From Cyrtodaria siliqua (Eukaryota > Mollusca > Bivalvia > Adapedonta > Hiatellidae), in assembly GCA_037043455.1 (NCBI GenBank), contig JAWPHD010010309.1, forward strand, positions 30,983 to 94,982: a stretch of DNA of 64,000 nt, given 5' to 3'. Numbering within the stretch: position 1 is the first letter of the stretch; each line of letters starts with the position of its first letter. The notes below the pieces were generated by a model. The model worked only from the letters and a program-made list of their open reading frames with translations, was not told where the DNA came from and searched no databases. Positions 32,531 through 44,700 of this stretch are shown piece after piece. The position numbers and the translations under genes are program-made.

Positions 32531-33699
32531 GAGAAATATCGTGTATAGACAAACACATAAGTTCATTATCTAACACATGCTTGTTCATGTCATGACATAC
32601 ATCTGATGTCACTGAATTATTTTTTTTTAGTTCCATGCTTACAAATAATATTACAACTAAAATTACATATCCGTTTATAATACTACTTCCTCTACACAAA
32701 TAAAGATGTTTATTTCACACCTGTTTCATTTTAACCAATCATTATTTGTCTATTCTACCACATGACGATCTGTTATGTGTCCCAATGGGCACATACTATA
32801 CAATAACCGTATTGAAATACATGATCTATGTCCTTACCATTTTGTACTGGAAACGTAAATAAATATATATGTCCTTCCGGATGTTTGTGTATTTCGTCAG
32901 AGAAAAGTAATCAGGTGTGAATTAAAAAGGTAATGTCACACTGTTCAGAACAGTACTTAATTGAACAGGGCTCGTGAAGACCGGAATCCATATATTGTTC
33001 TAATAAAATTCAGTATGTACGCAACCTAACAACTTCAGAATCTTCATAAAAAATAGATAAAGACATTTATTTACAAAAACAAAAACATGATTCAACTACC
33101 CCAATGCTACATTTTTATGTATTACATGTTTAAGTGAAACATAAGCACAACATGTGAAAATATTTCAATAAAGGAATAACAAACTGCTTGTTAAAAGCAT
33201 TTAACAAAATGATATATATATTGACGAATACAAAAGACGACTGATCACATATGAACTTTAATTATTTTCATGTCATTTAAGAAAATTTAAATAGTTTCAC
33301 CCGTTTTTTTAAAAACAAATTGACATACAACACAAGAACATGTTCTCTTAATTTAGTGTGGGTGCAACGCATTTTAAGAGTGGGAGGGGCCGTGTCCATT
33401 GTTCAGGGATATACTCATATATCTTCAAATATTTCCGATTTTAGGGGATAGTGTGGCGTACATATCTCGACCCACCCTACTACAAAAACAAAAACAAAAC
33501 TGTCTCAGATCCGCACCATCATAATTTTTCAACTCTATGTTTTATACAACACCATTTCCATTTATTATGTTATTGTTTTATACAATGACATTTGCATGTT
33601 TTATGTTACTATGTAATACTATCCATATAGATCTACAACAACAACACAGAACGAATAGGAATTAAGAATTAATGAATGAGAGCTTTCATAACGATAAGA

Positions 33700-33888
33700 A
33701 AACACTGGCCTCGCCTCAAAGTAAGCGTTTACGCTGACTCAGAAAACACTGGCCTCGCCTTCAAAGTAAGCGTTTACGCTGACTCAGAAAACACTGGCCT
33801 CGCCTTCAAAGTAAGCGTTTACGCTGACTCTGAAAACACTGGCCTCGCCTTCAAAGTAAGCGCTTACGCTGACTCTGAAAATAGAGTG
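33700..33888 (+). repeat. 45-bp x 4 tandem repeat with open frame
   Basis: Units contain ACACTGGCCTCGCCTTCAAA and GTAAGCGYTTACGCTGACTC. The unit is a multiple of three, so a 78-codon frame (ENTGLAFKVSVYADS repeated) stays open. No homologue recognised; most simply a minisatellite. Confidence 0.85.
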
Positions 33889-34737
33889 CTGTTGTTCAAA
33901 TCTGCATGCTAGTTAACATGAAGTACTTATATCTACATCATTCCAACAAATTACAATATATCTTTTGTGATACCTCCCCATACCCCTCAACGAAATTATT
34001 ACAAAGAAATTACAAACAACCGGACATTTTTTCGAATATCCACGCCCTTCAGATCAATACTGATTGATATCACTATATTGGTATGCCACAGAATAAAGGA
34101 CTTGTAACACGTGTTGCATTTAATTGTTTATGCACTTTAGTGTTACTCCTGTATACATATGTCTGCACGTCTTTTCACTTTCCATAAGCATTTTAGTCAC
34201 ATTTCTTCAACGAAATGTTTGAATACATTCGAATAATACAAATTGTATCAGCAGTTACATGAACGTCCTTACACATGTATGCAAGCTTTCCTATTTCAAG
34301 GTATATGCAGATACATACATGCAGACAATGGTATCACAATTTAAATAAACATGGCATAAATACTTGTACTGTTATGGGTTAGACACGCTTGTCCTTTTTC
34401 CTCTGATTGGTGAGAGTTTCATTTAAAACCACAATTCTCACAAGCACGAATATAAAATTGTTTTATATGGTTTAATTAGTCTACCATAGCACGTAATTTT
34501 GGTAGGTTTTCAAACCATATTGAATTAGTTATATACAATTACATAGATCTAACAGTATTTCCACACAAAGATTATCGTAATTTCATATTGTACCATATAA
34601 TTCATAAACAAATGCGTTTCTGCAAACGTTTTCCTGTCACAGTTCAGCATTAGTTCTGGCACAATCCTGATCATACAGTATTTACGCAATTGTAACGTCA
34701 TATGACACGAGTATGACGTAACGCATTCGAACACCTC

Positions 34738-34914
34738 TCACAAGTAAGGTAAAGCAGTAATATTGTGAATCCAGTCTAGATAGCCAGGTAAGTTCGTGTA
34801 AACTCCTGGTACATTAGGGTAGGCGCACCCCACTCCCCATGATACGATGCCAGCCGTGTACCAACTGTCCTTGGTGAAGTCTTTCAAACAAAGGAGCGGA
34901 CCCCCAGAATCACC
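34738..34914 (-). CDS. Gene 2 terminal exon: protease with catalytic Ser
   Basis: The 177-nt last exon begins GDSGGPLLC and reads [20 protein letters not shown], then [13 protein letters not shown] and a stop. Ser195 is at 34908-34906. SWG and PGVY supply Gly216 and Gly226, which together with Asp189 give a trypsin-type pocket. From IVGG the catalytic domain is 248 residues, a normal length. The acceptor is CTTCAG at 34920-34915. Confidence 0.95.
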   Translation of the reverse strand, partial: GDSGGPLLCLKDFTKDSWYTAGIVSWGVGCAYPNVPGVYTNLPGYLDWIHNITALPYL

Positions 34915-37900
34915 CTGAAGACAGAACAAATATGTACACTTGCATATGCATAGTAAGTATGGTTACGATGAATAATTTAACCCTGTAGATCTACATAGCT
35001 ACTGAAGAGAATAAACAATTGCCAACGGTAGAATAATACGAGTTTTACTTCTAAAATTCACATTCTTATAAGCAATAATAGGGGTGGTTTGCGACTGGAA
35101 TACAAAATACAAAGTCTAGCAAACAGTTCCAATATAATCACTCTTAGCGCAAAGGTTAAAAATTGTCCAAATGCACCAAACTTTAGATTATGTAATACAC
35201 TCCTTGCAGTGTACAACTTGTTTGGTAACGTCAGATCTATATTCGCCCAGCATTATGATTTATAATATATCTATATCTTTATCCAACTTAAGAAATATTA
35301 TTAAGAACGTTACATGTGCATATATTATCACAATTGGAACACATGTTATGTCCTTTGAGACACTCAAAGATAAACGATAAATTAAGTAAAATAGTATGAA
35401 GGTGGACCTTTGGAAATGGCCGAACACGATAAATACTAAATATTGCAGTCTCGGTTTGATTGAGACTGTTCATGAACGGTAGTGAAATATGCATGCTACC
35501 GTTCACACCCACTAGCCCCGGATTGAGTAAGTTTGTTTTTGATTATCTCGTTGCGAAAATGGCATTGTGCATAAATGCAATATAACCTTTGACTCTACAT
35601 ATTTTCATATTTACTACTTGACAAACTGTTGAGATGCATATAGATGTAATAAGTTAAATTGTATCAGTGTATTCCTAATTGACAAGGAGGATTTAAACGT
35701 TGCTTTACTGAAAAGGGGGTCCCTTGGAAGCAGCAAACAAGAGAGAAAGTTGGCAGAATCGGATCGGTTTTATTGAGCCTATTCATGACATGTAAGATAA
35801 TTTGCAACACGTCTAACGCCAAAAGCGGCATTCCTCTTTAAAACCCCAAAAATGGGCTTGATGATCCCAAAGGAACAGCTTTTTAGTCGGGACGGCTATT
35901 TTACAGCCGCCACACAGCACTAAACAGACGCTAATGTGAATGTCAATAACTACTAGAAAGGGGATCCCCTGGAAACAACAGATACAAACATCCCTTGGAA
36001 GCAACAGACACAAACAAGAGAGCAAAGTAGCAGACTTGGTTTTATTGAGTCTGTTCACGAGAGGTAAACTAATTAATAAGTTCATTTTCAGAAATGCATT
36101 ATTGAAGACATTCAATACAGACCTTGGGTTCCCCATATTCCTCTGAAAAAGACAAAATATGTCGACAGAAATGAATGAAATATTCCAAATTAGACAAATA
36201 CTATGTCGTCACTATTCGACACTAGTGAGGTGCTATACTTACCGAACAGGCATCATGACCTAGCCCGCCTCCTGCACAAAACATGTGATCGTTTAGTCTG
36301 TAGGGCACCTTTCTCTCTGCTCCCAAAATGGAAGCTTTACATTCGGCTTGGTCCACTACTTCAAGGTAGACCTGCTTGATTTGACGCTCGTAATCCATTG
36401 CTGTGTTAAATGTAATGTTTTTAAAGATGTACCCGGCAAAAAAAAGTAATGGTCAGTAATAGACAGATATATTTGTTGGTTTATAATATGAGATGGTGTG
36501 GATGTGTTTTTTTTTCTTTCTTTTTTTAAAGTACAAGAAATTACACATCTAAAACATAGAATAGTATTTAATTAACGTCTACGATTTCAAACACGGAGTC
36601 AAAACGTGCAAAATATCGATATATATGTATATATTTTAAAATGTATGTCAATTATTCCTTCATCATGTGGGCGTCCGCCATTGTTACACATACGTGTCTA
36701 TGTATGGTGTCACTGAATTCTGCTCGATTGGTTATGCATAACGTTAAGTTACTACCCTAGAGTCTGTTCTCAAAGCTATGCATATTCATAATTGTTAAAA
36801 TATTATTTGATAGTGTCAAAGATGCAGTAATTTAACATTAAAACCGTGTATCCACTGCAACTGGCATACCTTCGTTAGAATACTAGTAGTCGTGTGTATT
36901 ATTTAAGAAAGTCGAATTCTGTTTATTTGTTTAAAAGTAATTTTACGTATTGTTTGAAACTCCATTCGCTTAATCGAACGTTAACACTATTAATTGTTTC
37001 ACCCGGAAGAAAAACAAATTATTCGATTTGCATGTGAAATATGAAATTACGAATAAAACATGTCATGGCATATAACACCATAGATTGAATTCAGTAACTA
37101 CTATGTGACTCAACAGACCTAAATAAAATTGCTAACAAATGTGCTAAAACTGTATAAGCTTGAATGGAAGCATCTAGAAAAATAAATACTTATTGTATCT
37201 TCTTATGAAACGAGTTTTGAACAATATAAAAGCAGATTGTTTCGGCAGCAATAGCTTTATTTCCAAAATATACAACTGTTGTAACAATCCAGCAATCCGT
37301 TTGTTAAAAGGACAAACTGAAAAATATAGGCCTGTGTAAAACATACCAATTTCATCTGGTTTCCCCCAACCAATAGCCAAACATCGTGTACCCAATGGAA
37401 GTCGTTCGCTTGTTTTCGGTAGGCAAATGGGTCTTACATGATCATTGAAGCGTATCGTCTCGTTCAGGTATATCAGCGCGATATCATTATCTACGGTACC
37501 AGGGTTATATTCTGGGTGAAGGTAAATGCGTTGCGGGTGAACTTCCTGCAGATACGGGGAGTAAGTATTCCGCCGCGGTTGACCAAGTTTAAAACGTATT
37601 TGTGATGGGTTATGCCGTCTGAAATACGATATCATCATGTTCATTAGTTAGGTTTTAATTAAAATAGATACAACTTATTTATTAATCAATATTAACTTAC
37701 ATATACTCAGCAGTACACAGAAAAATATTCAAAACCTCGCTAATATCTCATGTGTCCACCGCTACACCAAATACACCCAAGAATGCGACGTCGCATGCGT
37801 CTGACTGACGAAGTCTGGAGCTCATGCGTTCCATCCGCGGACAAGTTTTGCTGCAAAGTTCTGAACACTTTGGATAGGGTCATCTTGACGTACACGACGT

Positions 37901-38691
37901 AAGCTCGATGCTTCGTCAGTCGTTACGTCAGAAGCATGCGACGTCAAATTTTTTCCGTGTTTAATTATACTGGCAATTTTTCACTTAACCAAGAACAATT
38001 AGTTGGTAAAGCTTTGAAAGCCCTTAATGTTTTATTAGTAAATTGTCGTAAATATAAACTTAAATCTAAATTACATTGTCAACTTTTTGATGCATTTGTT
38101 GGTTCAGTCTTGGGTCATGCATCGGAAATATGGGGCTTTAGCAAGTCTAAAGATATTGAAAGAATACACTTAAAATTGTGTAAGAAAATATTAAATGTTA
38201 AAGTAAGTACTTGTACAGCTGCTGTTTACGGTGAATTGGGACGTTATCCTTTGTATATTTCACGATATTTTAAAACTGTTAAGTATTGGTTTAAGTTGTT
38301 AAATACTGATAATATTATATTGAAACATGTTTATAATATGGCCTATGACGAGTGTGTTAATGGCAAAAAGAACTGGTTATCTAATGTTAAAACGTTACTG
38401 TATGAATATGGTTTCAGTTGGGTTTGGGATAACCCTGATACAGGGGTTTGTAGGTCATTTGTATAAAAGTATCCAAACAAAGAATAATCGATTGTCTTTT
38501 GCAAAAGTGGTATGCTGATAAACACAATTCTGGTGTCTTAGATTTGTATAACAGACAGACAGACAGACAGACTTTTTATTCAGACTTGTACAAAGTACAT
38601 CGTCTACAGTACATACATATTAGCATATATGATGTCAACGTATACATACAAGTAAATGGTGAAATATATACAAATGGTATAATTAATCATT

Positions 38692-38740
<49 letters not shown>

Positions 38741-41700
38741 GTAGTATAGTAAATAAGAGTAGGAGGTTGAACTAAGTAACTACCTTTCAATAGTTAATAA
38801 AGCGTTTCTTAATACAATTGATTCTTTAACATATAACGGAAGTTTTATTATTTCTTGTCATGTGATTTCAATGGTGAAATATATACAAATGGTATAATTT
38901 ATCCTTTCATTATTATTATTATTATTATTAATATTATTATTATTATTATGTAGTATAGTAAATAAGAGTAGGAGGTTGAACTAAGTAACTACCTTTCAAT
39001 AGTTAATAATGCGTTTCTTAATATAATTGATTCTTTAACATATAACGAAAGTTTTATTATTTCTATCTTGTCATGTGATTTCAGTAACTCAAAATATTTG
39101 AAAACGGAAGGACGTTAGTAATAACAACGTTTAAGTATTTCTTTATAACAAGGACAATTACATACAAAATGAAATTCATCTTCTATATCTAAACTATTAC
39201 AAATTAGGCAATATCTTTCTTCACGAAGTGTTCTATTGTTGGCATATCTACGAGTCTGTATTCCGAGTGGATGTACACTAGATGGTCTAAGTCTAATAAA
39301 TTATAGACGTAAACTTTTTGGCAAAATATCTAAATATGTTTCATATTCCAAACTAGTTTTAATATCTTTGTACAATGTTAACACAGAACTGTTGTTTAAG
39401 GTACCACACCAATTTGTTTAAAGGCATCTAAAACTCTAATTCTAAAGTCATACAAAAATATTTCACTGTTTATATAAGAAGCATTATCGAACACATAAGA
39501 AAAACCGTAATCATCTAGTAATTTTTTAACAATGCTAACCCAGTTCGTTTTCCCGTTATTACAGTCCTGTAAAGCGTGTTCATACACAGTCTTTAGAATG
39601 ATATTGTCAGTATTCATTACTTTCAACCAATATTTCATAATTCTTATATATCTATTAACATATAGGGGATATCTTCCAAGTTCGCCATACACAGCTGCAT
39701 TGCATGTATTAGGTAGTACCTTTAATAACCTTTTGCAAAAGTTCAAATGAATTCTTTCAATTTCTTTAGATTTAGTATTGCCCTAAATCTCACATGCATT
39801 ACTAAGAACAGACACAACAAAGGCATTGAACAACTGACATAAAGTTTTAGGACTCAAATCATATACTTTACATTTACATAATAGAACATTCATTGCCTTA
39901 AGAGCTTTACCAACTAAATGCTCCTGATTAAAAGCGAAATGTCCAGTTTAATTGAAAACATTCCCTAAATAGTTAAAATCATTCACTACGTTGATAACTT
40001 CTCCATTACTAAGGTCCAATGCTCACTGGCTAATAATCCGCCACGTTTACGAAAAACCATAATTTTAGTTTTAGCAATATTTACTTTAAGTAACGCATCG
40101 AATCGCAATAATTATTTAATGTATCTAAATGTACTTGTATTTCAGCAGGTGTTTTCCCTACAATGGCCATGTCATCCGCAAACAGCAATAACATTAGTAC
40201 TATATCATCTAATTGCAAACCTGAATTTTGCAAATATAACTCCAAATCTTCAACAAAAAGAGAAAACAAAAGAGGGGACATTACCTCCCCTTGACGTAAG
40301 CCAACAGCATAATTAAAATAATCAGTATAATTAGCAAAGGATTTGACACATGATTTGACTTTTTAGTACATATTGCGTATAATTCTAAGTAATTTGCCAT
40401 TAATACCACATCTATACATCTTAAGCCATAATGCATTTCTATAAATAGAATCAAAACATTTCATCAAATCGACAAAAATAACATACAATCGTTTGTTTTC
40501 ATTCAAGTATTTTTGGACTAATGACATAAGTATAAAAATCGCATCAACAGTGGATCTTCCTTTGCGAAATCCGAACTGAGCATCCGAAATTACGTTATGC
40601 TCATTTCAAAAGTTTTCAAGTCGCCTATTGAGTACAGTAGTAAAAACCTTTGAGAAACAACTAACTAGCGTAATGCCTCTATAATTATTTACATCATTTA
40701 CATCGCCCTTTTTGTGTAAAGGAATTATAATCCCTTCCATCCATTTATCTGGGTAAAAACCAAATTCAAAATGCAGTTGAATATATCGCATAAATGAGCC
40801 GATAATATGTCTATGCTTTCAATAAAATATTCATTCAGTAAACAATCACTACCAAAAGCCGTCCCTCTTTTTAAAGATTTTACAGCATTTAAAATTTCAT
40901 CAATCGTGATGGGCTGGTCAAGTTCTGGGACAATGTTCAATAACAATGTGAAAAATCATTTTCATTGTGAAATATATGTAGATGTATTGCTATGCGATTT
41001 AAGAAGTTTAGTAAGTAGAATAAGGTTATCGTCACGTTCTCTAAGAATTCAAGCAGGTCGGTATGGTATCAATAAGATTGAAAGAAATTAACATTTTTGT
41101 CAATATTATAATACTCAAGATATTGAAGACGAGTTTCATTTCATTCTAAAATGCCCATGTTACTCCGAAATAAGGAGGAAATACATAGCACATAGCACAA
41201 TATTATTGTAATAGATCAAGTATGTTTAAATTCATCGAATTATTGCAAACTGAAAACAAAATGATTCTTTTTAAATTGGCTTCATATCTCAAATGTGCGA
41301 TGTCACATAGAATATCTATAATGCATGTGTGAACACTTTATAGATCATCCTCTTTAGAGCTGATATGTCTGTATATAAATCATATACTTTGTATGTTACA
41401 CGTGATTTAAATATGTATTTAAATATGTATTTTGTAATTGTTGTATATATGTTATGATGATGCACTTAACGTACAAGTCAATAAAAGTATGTTCTGTTCT
41501 GTTCTGTAACGGTGGACACATGAGATATTAGCGAGGTTTTGAATATTTTTCTATGTATTTGAATGGACTAAGACTGCTAAATCTGTGCTAGTGTCGTTAA
41601 CCTTTACATTTGTTAAGTTTTGTTAATTTCGTTTTCACACCTATGTTTTTAAACTGTGATTTATTTTTTAACTATTCGGTACATTTCGATGAAATTGTGT

Positions 41701-44700
41701 GTGAACAAAGATGTTATTAAAAGAAAATCATGCTACAATTGTTAGTACTTTCTTACAGTCTCAGATTTTGCACGAAAACAAAGTGGACACTTTTTATTTT
41801 TGACGAGTGTATTTATATATTAATTAAACAGTTAAAGTAGTTTGTAGGTACATTCAAAAGAGCTATCAGTTGAATCATAAGAGGGATCTAAATAAATAAT
41901 TCTTATAAATAAGCATCTCAAATGTTACACTTGTGTACAGATTTTATATAAGGGATGAACTTCTCGAGCAACTTTGACTACGAACCGAAGATAACTTACC
42001 CTCCAACACAGTGCCCGGCTGTTAGAATCACTTACCCTCCAACACAGTGCCCGGCTGTTAGAATTACTAACCCTTCAACACAGTGCCCGGCTGTTACAAT
42101 CACTTACCCTCCAACACAGTGCCCGGCTGTTAGAATCCACCTCTCGGCTATGATGGTTCCACCACAGAAATACTTGTAGTCAGCACCACCGTGGAAGGAT
42201 ACTTGCCATGGCCATGCGTCTGGGTCCGCCAGATCCCCGCCGACAATACGCAGTAATGGTTGTATATACGCTGGTCGTATGCCACACACTGAAAGCAACC
42301 AGAATAAGTATTTAAAATATGAACAAGGACAAATTTACTCGCCAATATGGCCAAGGTTCACAGTTACAAAATAAATCAATTACATAAAATTTCAGAACAG
42401 CAATTTTCAATAATATTGATCTGATGGCCATCTTTTTCAAAGTGTTGATCTCAAAATCTAAATCGAACTAAGTGTTCTGTGTATACAAATGAGAAACAAT
42501 GGTCCACGCACCCAAACGTCCGCACTGTACAATACACGTTTGTTTGTTTGTTTGTTTGTATGGCGTTTTACGTCATTTACAATAGTCGATTTCTTTTGTG
42601 GTGGAGGCAGACCACCCACTTTTCCTGGGTAGCAAAAGTACCGAACACTAGCGGATCCAGTGGGGGGCGCACCCGGCGCGCGCCCCACTAAAAATTCCGG
42701 ATCATCCATGTTACTGTAGATAAAATATCAAACAATTTCGCACGCCCTCAGTATACTTTTTTTTTTTCGCTCGCTTCGCTCGCTCGACACATAATGACTA
42801 ATGAGTGGTTTAATTAACACATTCTTAAATCCTTTTATTTGAAAACGGACTTTTTTTTATTCATACATGTATGTCCATGTTACTGTAGATAAAATATCAA
42901 ACAATTTCGATGCACGCCTTCAGTATAACAACAATTTATCGCTCGCTTATCTCGCTCGACGCATAATGGCTAATGAGTGGTTTAATTAACATATTGTTAA
43001 CTCCTTTATTTTGAAAACGGACTTTTTTACCCTATCAATGCACTACCGCAACCGTTTTATGAGGCTAGAAACGGACCCGAAAATTGACCAAAATATTACG
43101 CACCCCCCTAAGCTGAAATCCTGGATCCGCCCCTGGCCGAACACCTCCCGCCATCCGTAAGAATCGACACTTCCTCACTTACAAGTTGAGCTCCTAGTGG
43201 GATTCGAACCCGCAGCAGAGGCGAAGGTTTACGACGCAACGTCGTTAACCATTCGGCCAAGGAGACGCTTGTACCATACACGTAATCAAATGAGCAAACT
43301 AAAGAGTCAATGAAAGGGACAATACTCAACATAAAGTGACGATACAATCCAGATACATTAGCAAGCGATACACTTACATATGTTTTGAACGATTTGTAAA
43401 GCATAAATAATTGGAAACATATTATGATGTATCCAGAATTGTACTGAACAACCTCATCAGTTGCCGTCAAATCGAAAACTAATGTAGGGTACAAACAAAA
43501 AATACGACGGACGAAATTGCATGCACCTTGGTTTCAGAAAGTGCAATCATATCATTATATTAGGTATTCCATTCCAGTCATCACACAAGAGAAGAATGAA
43601 GCTTAGTGACATACTGTGCGGGTATCATTCACTAAAATGAAGTCCGTTGCTAAATACTAAAGGGTCGTAATTTCTTAATTTTGTAAAGTGGTCAGGAAAC
43701 ACGTCAGACCCCTTTAGCTTCCGAAGTGTATAGATCACATCTTAAGACTGTGATATTTCTAGCGCACAACTATTTTAGGTTGGTCTTTTACTTCTCCAAT
43801 AGGGTTTCGTTGTGCTGATAGAAGTCTTGAGAAAAATCTAAATAGTTTGTGATAACAAAAACCTTGCTGATGAAGTTCAATTGTAATAACTTGATTTTGA
43901 TCACTTAAAATCATTAGCATCGTTACACGCACTAGCAAAACGAATTAACTGAGATATACACGTATAACCCCCATATGATGTATCAAGAGTCCCATCTAAA
44001 TGTGATAGTTAACGACGTCAAAGTTAAAGTCATCTGTCATGATAGATTTCTGTATTTAATCTTTAGAATAATGTCCAATCAGTTGCAACCGAGAGGTCAA
44101 GGTCAAGGAATGCTGCTATAGTATCCAACATGTTGGCTGTATGCAACAAGAGCTATGTTATTAGTGACCATTTGAGCAAAGAACGGATTATCAATGTTAA
44201 GTACGTCATCTAGATACCGCGATGTATTTTTAAACGCATCTTCTCTAAAATAAATCTTAAACATATATGTTGTTAGGCGTCGCCAACTATTTAAGTTATG
44301 ACAAGAATGTTATGACGAGGCTGTGTACACTTAAAATCGATTTAAGCCAACCAGTGAGCCATATTGCCGTCTGACCGTTCCAAGTCGGTAACCCTGTCTT
44401 CACCACTCTTTGTGTTGTGTATTGTCCTTTTCATTGTATAGTTAATTTGATCTTTGTGTGTGGTACAGTGCGGATCTACGGTACCTCTGCGTTTGGGTCC
44501 TGCGATTTCTATTCAGCTAAGAGGCATTATGAACTGTATAATTCCAATCATACGCAAAATATCAAATTTAGTATGTGTCATTCTAACCTTTTTTTGTGTG
44601 TAAATAATGGGTATTTTTCTTACCTGGAATACCACATATGATGCTGACGACTTTGCCACCAGGACACACACCTCTGAAAATGAAGATAAACGCAATAAAT

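Larger units (their letters stand above)
25870..34737. other. Intergenic region between convergent genes
   Basis: About 8.9 kb with no exon-like pattern. Holds family A copies (26080, 29260), the MITE at 28491-28742, the hairpin at 32420-32530, and small tandem repeats at 32196 and 33700. One ORF at 31959 starts with a hydrophobic segment (MAIPGLKIIFLHIF) but continues into tandem-repeat sequence and has no other support. Confidence 0.5.
37714..41557. mobile_element. TA-flanked 48-bp inverted repeats enclosing nested LINEs
   Basis: 37714-37761 and 41510-41557 are 48-bp inverted repeats with one mismatch, both with TA at the outer edge, as in Tc1/mariner-type MITEs. About 190 bp of non-LINE sequence follows the left one; the LINE block fills the rest. 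An imperfect internal inverted repeat (GCGACGTCGCATGCG at 37786 and GCATGCGACGTC at 37935) lies in the left part. Confidence 0.75.

Noticed and set aside
41955..42179. Plus-strand frame with [11 protein letters not shown] repeats
   Set aside because: Antisense of the 36-bp tandem repeat at the protease exon.
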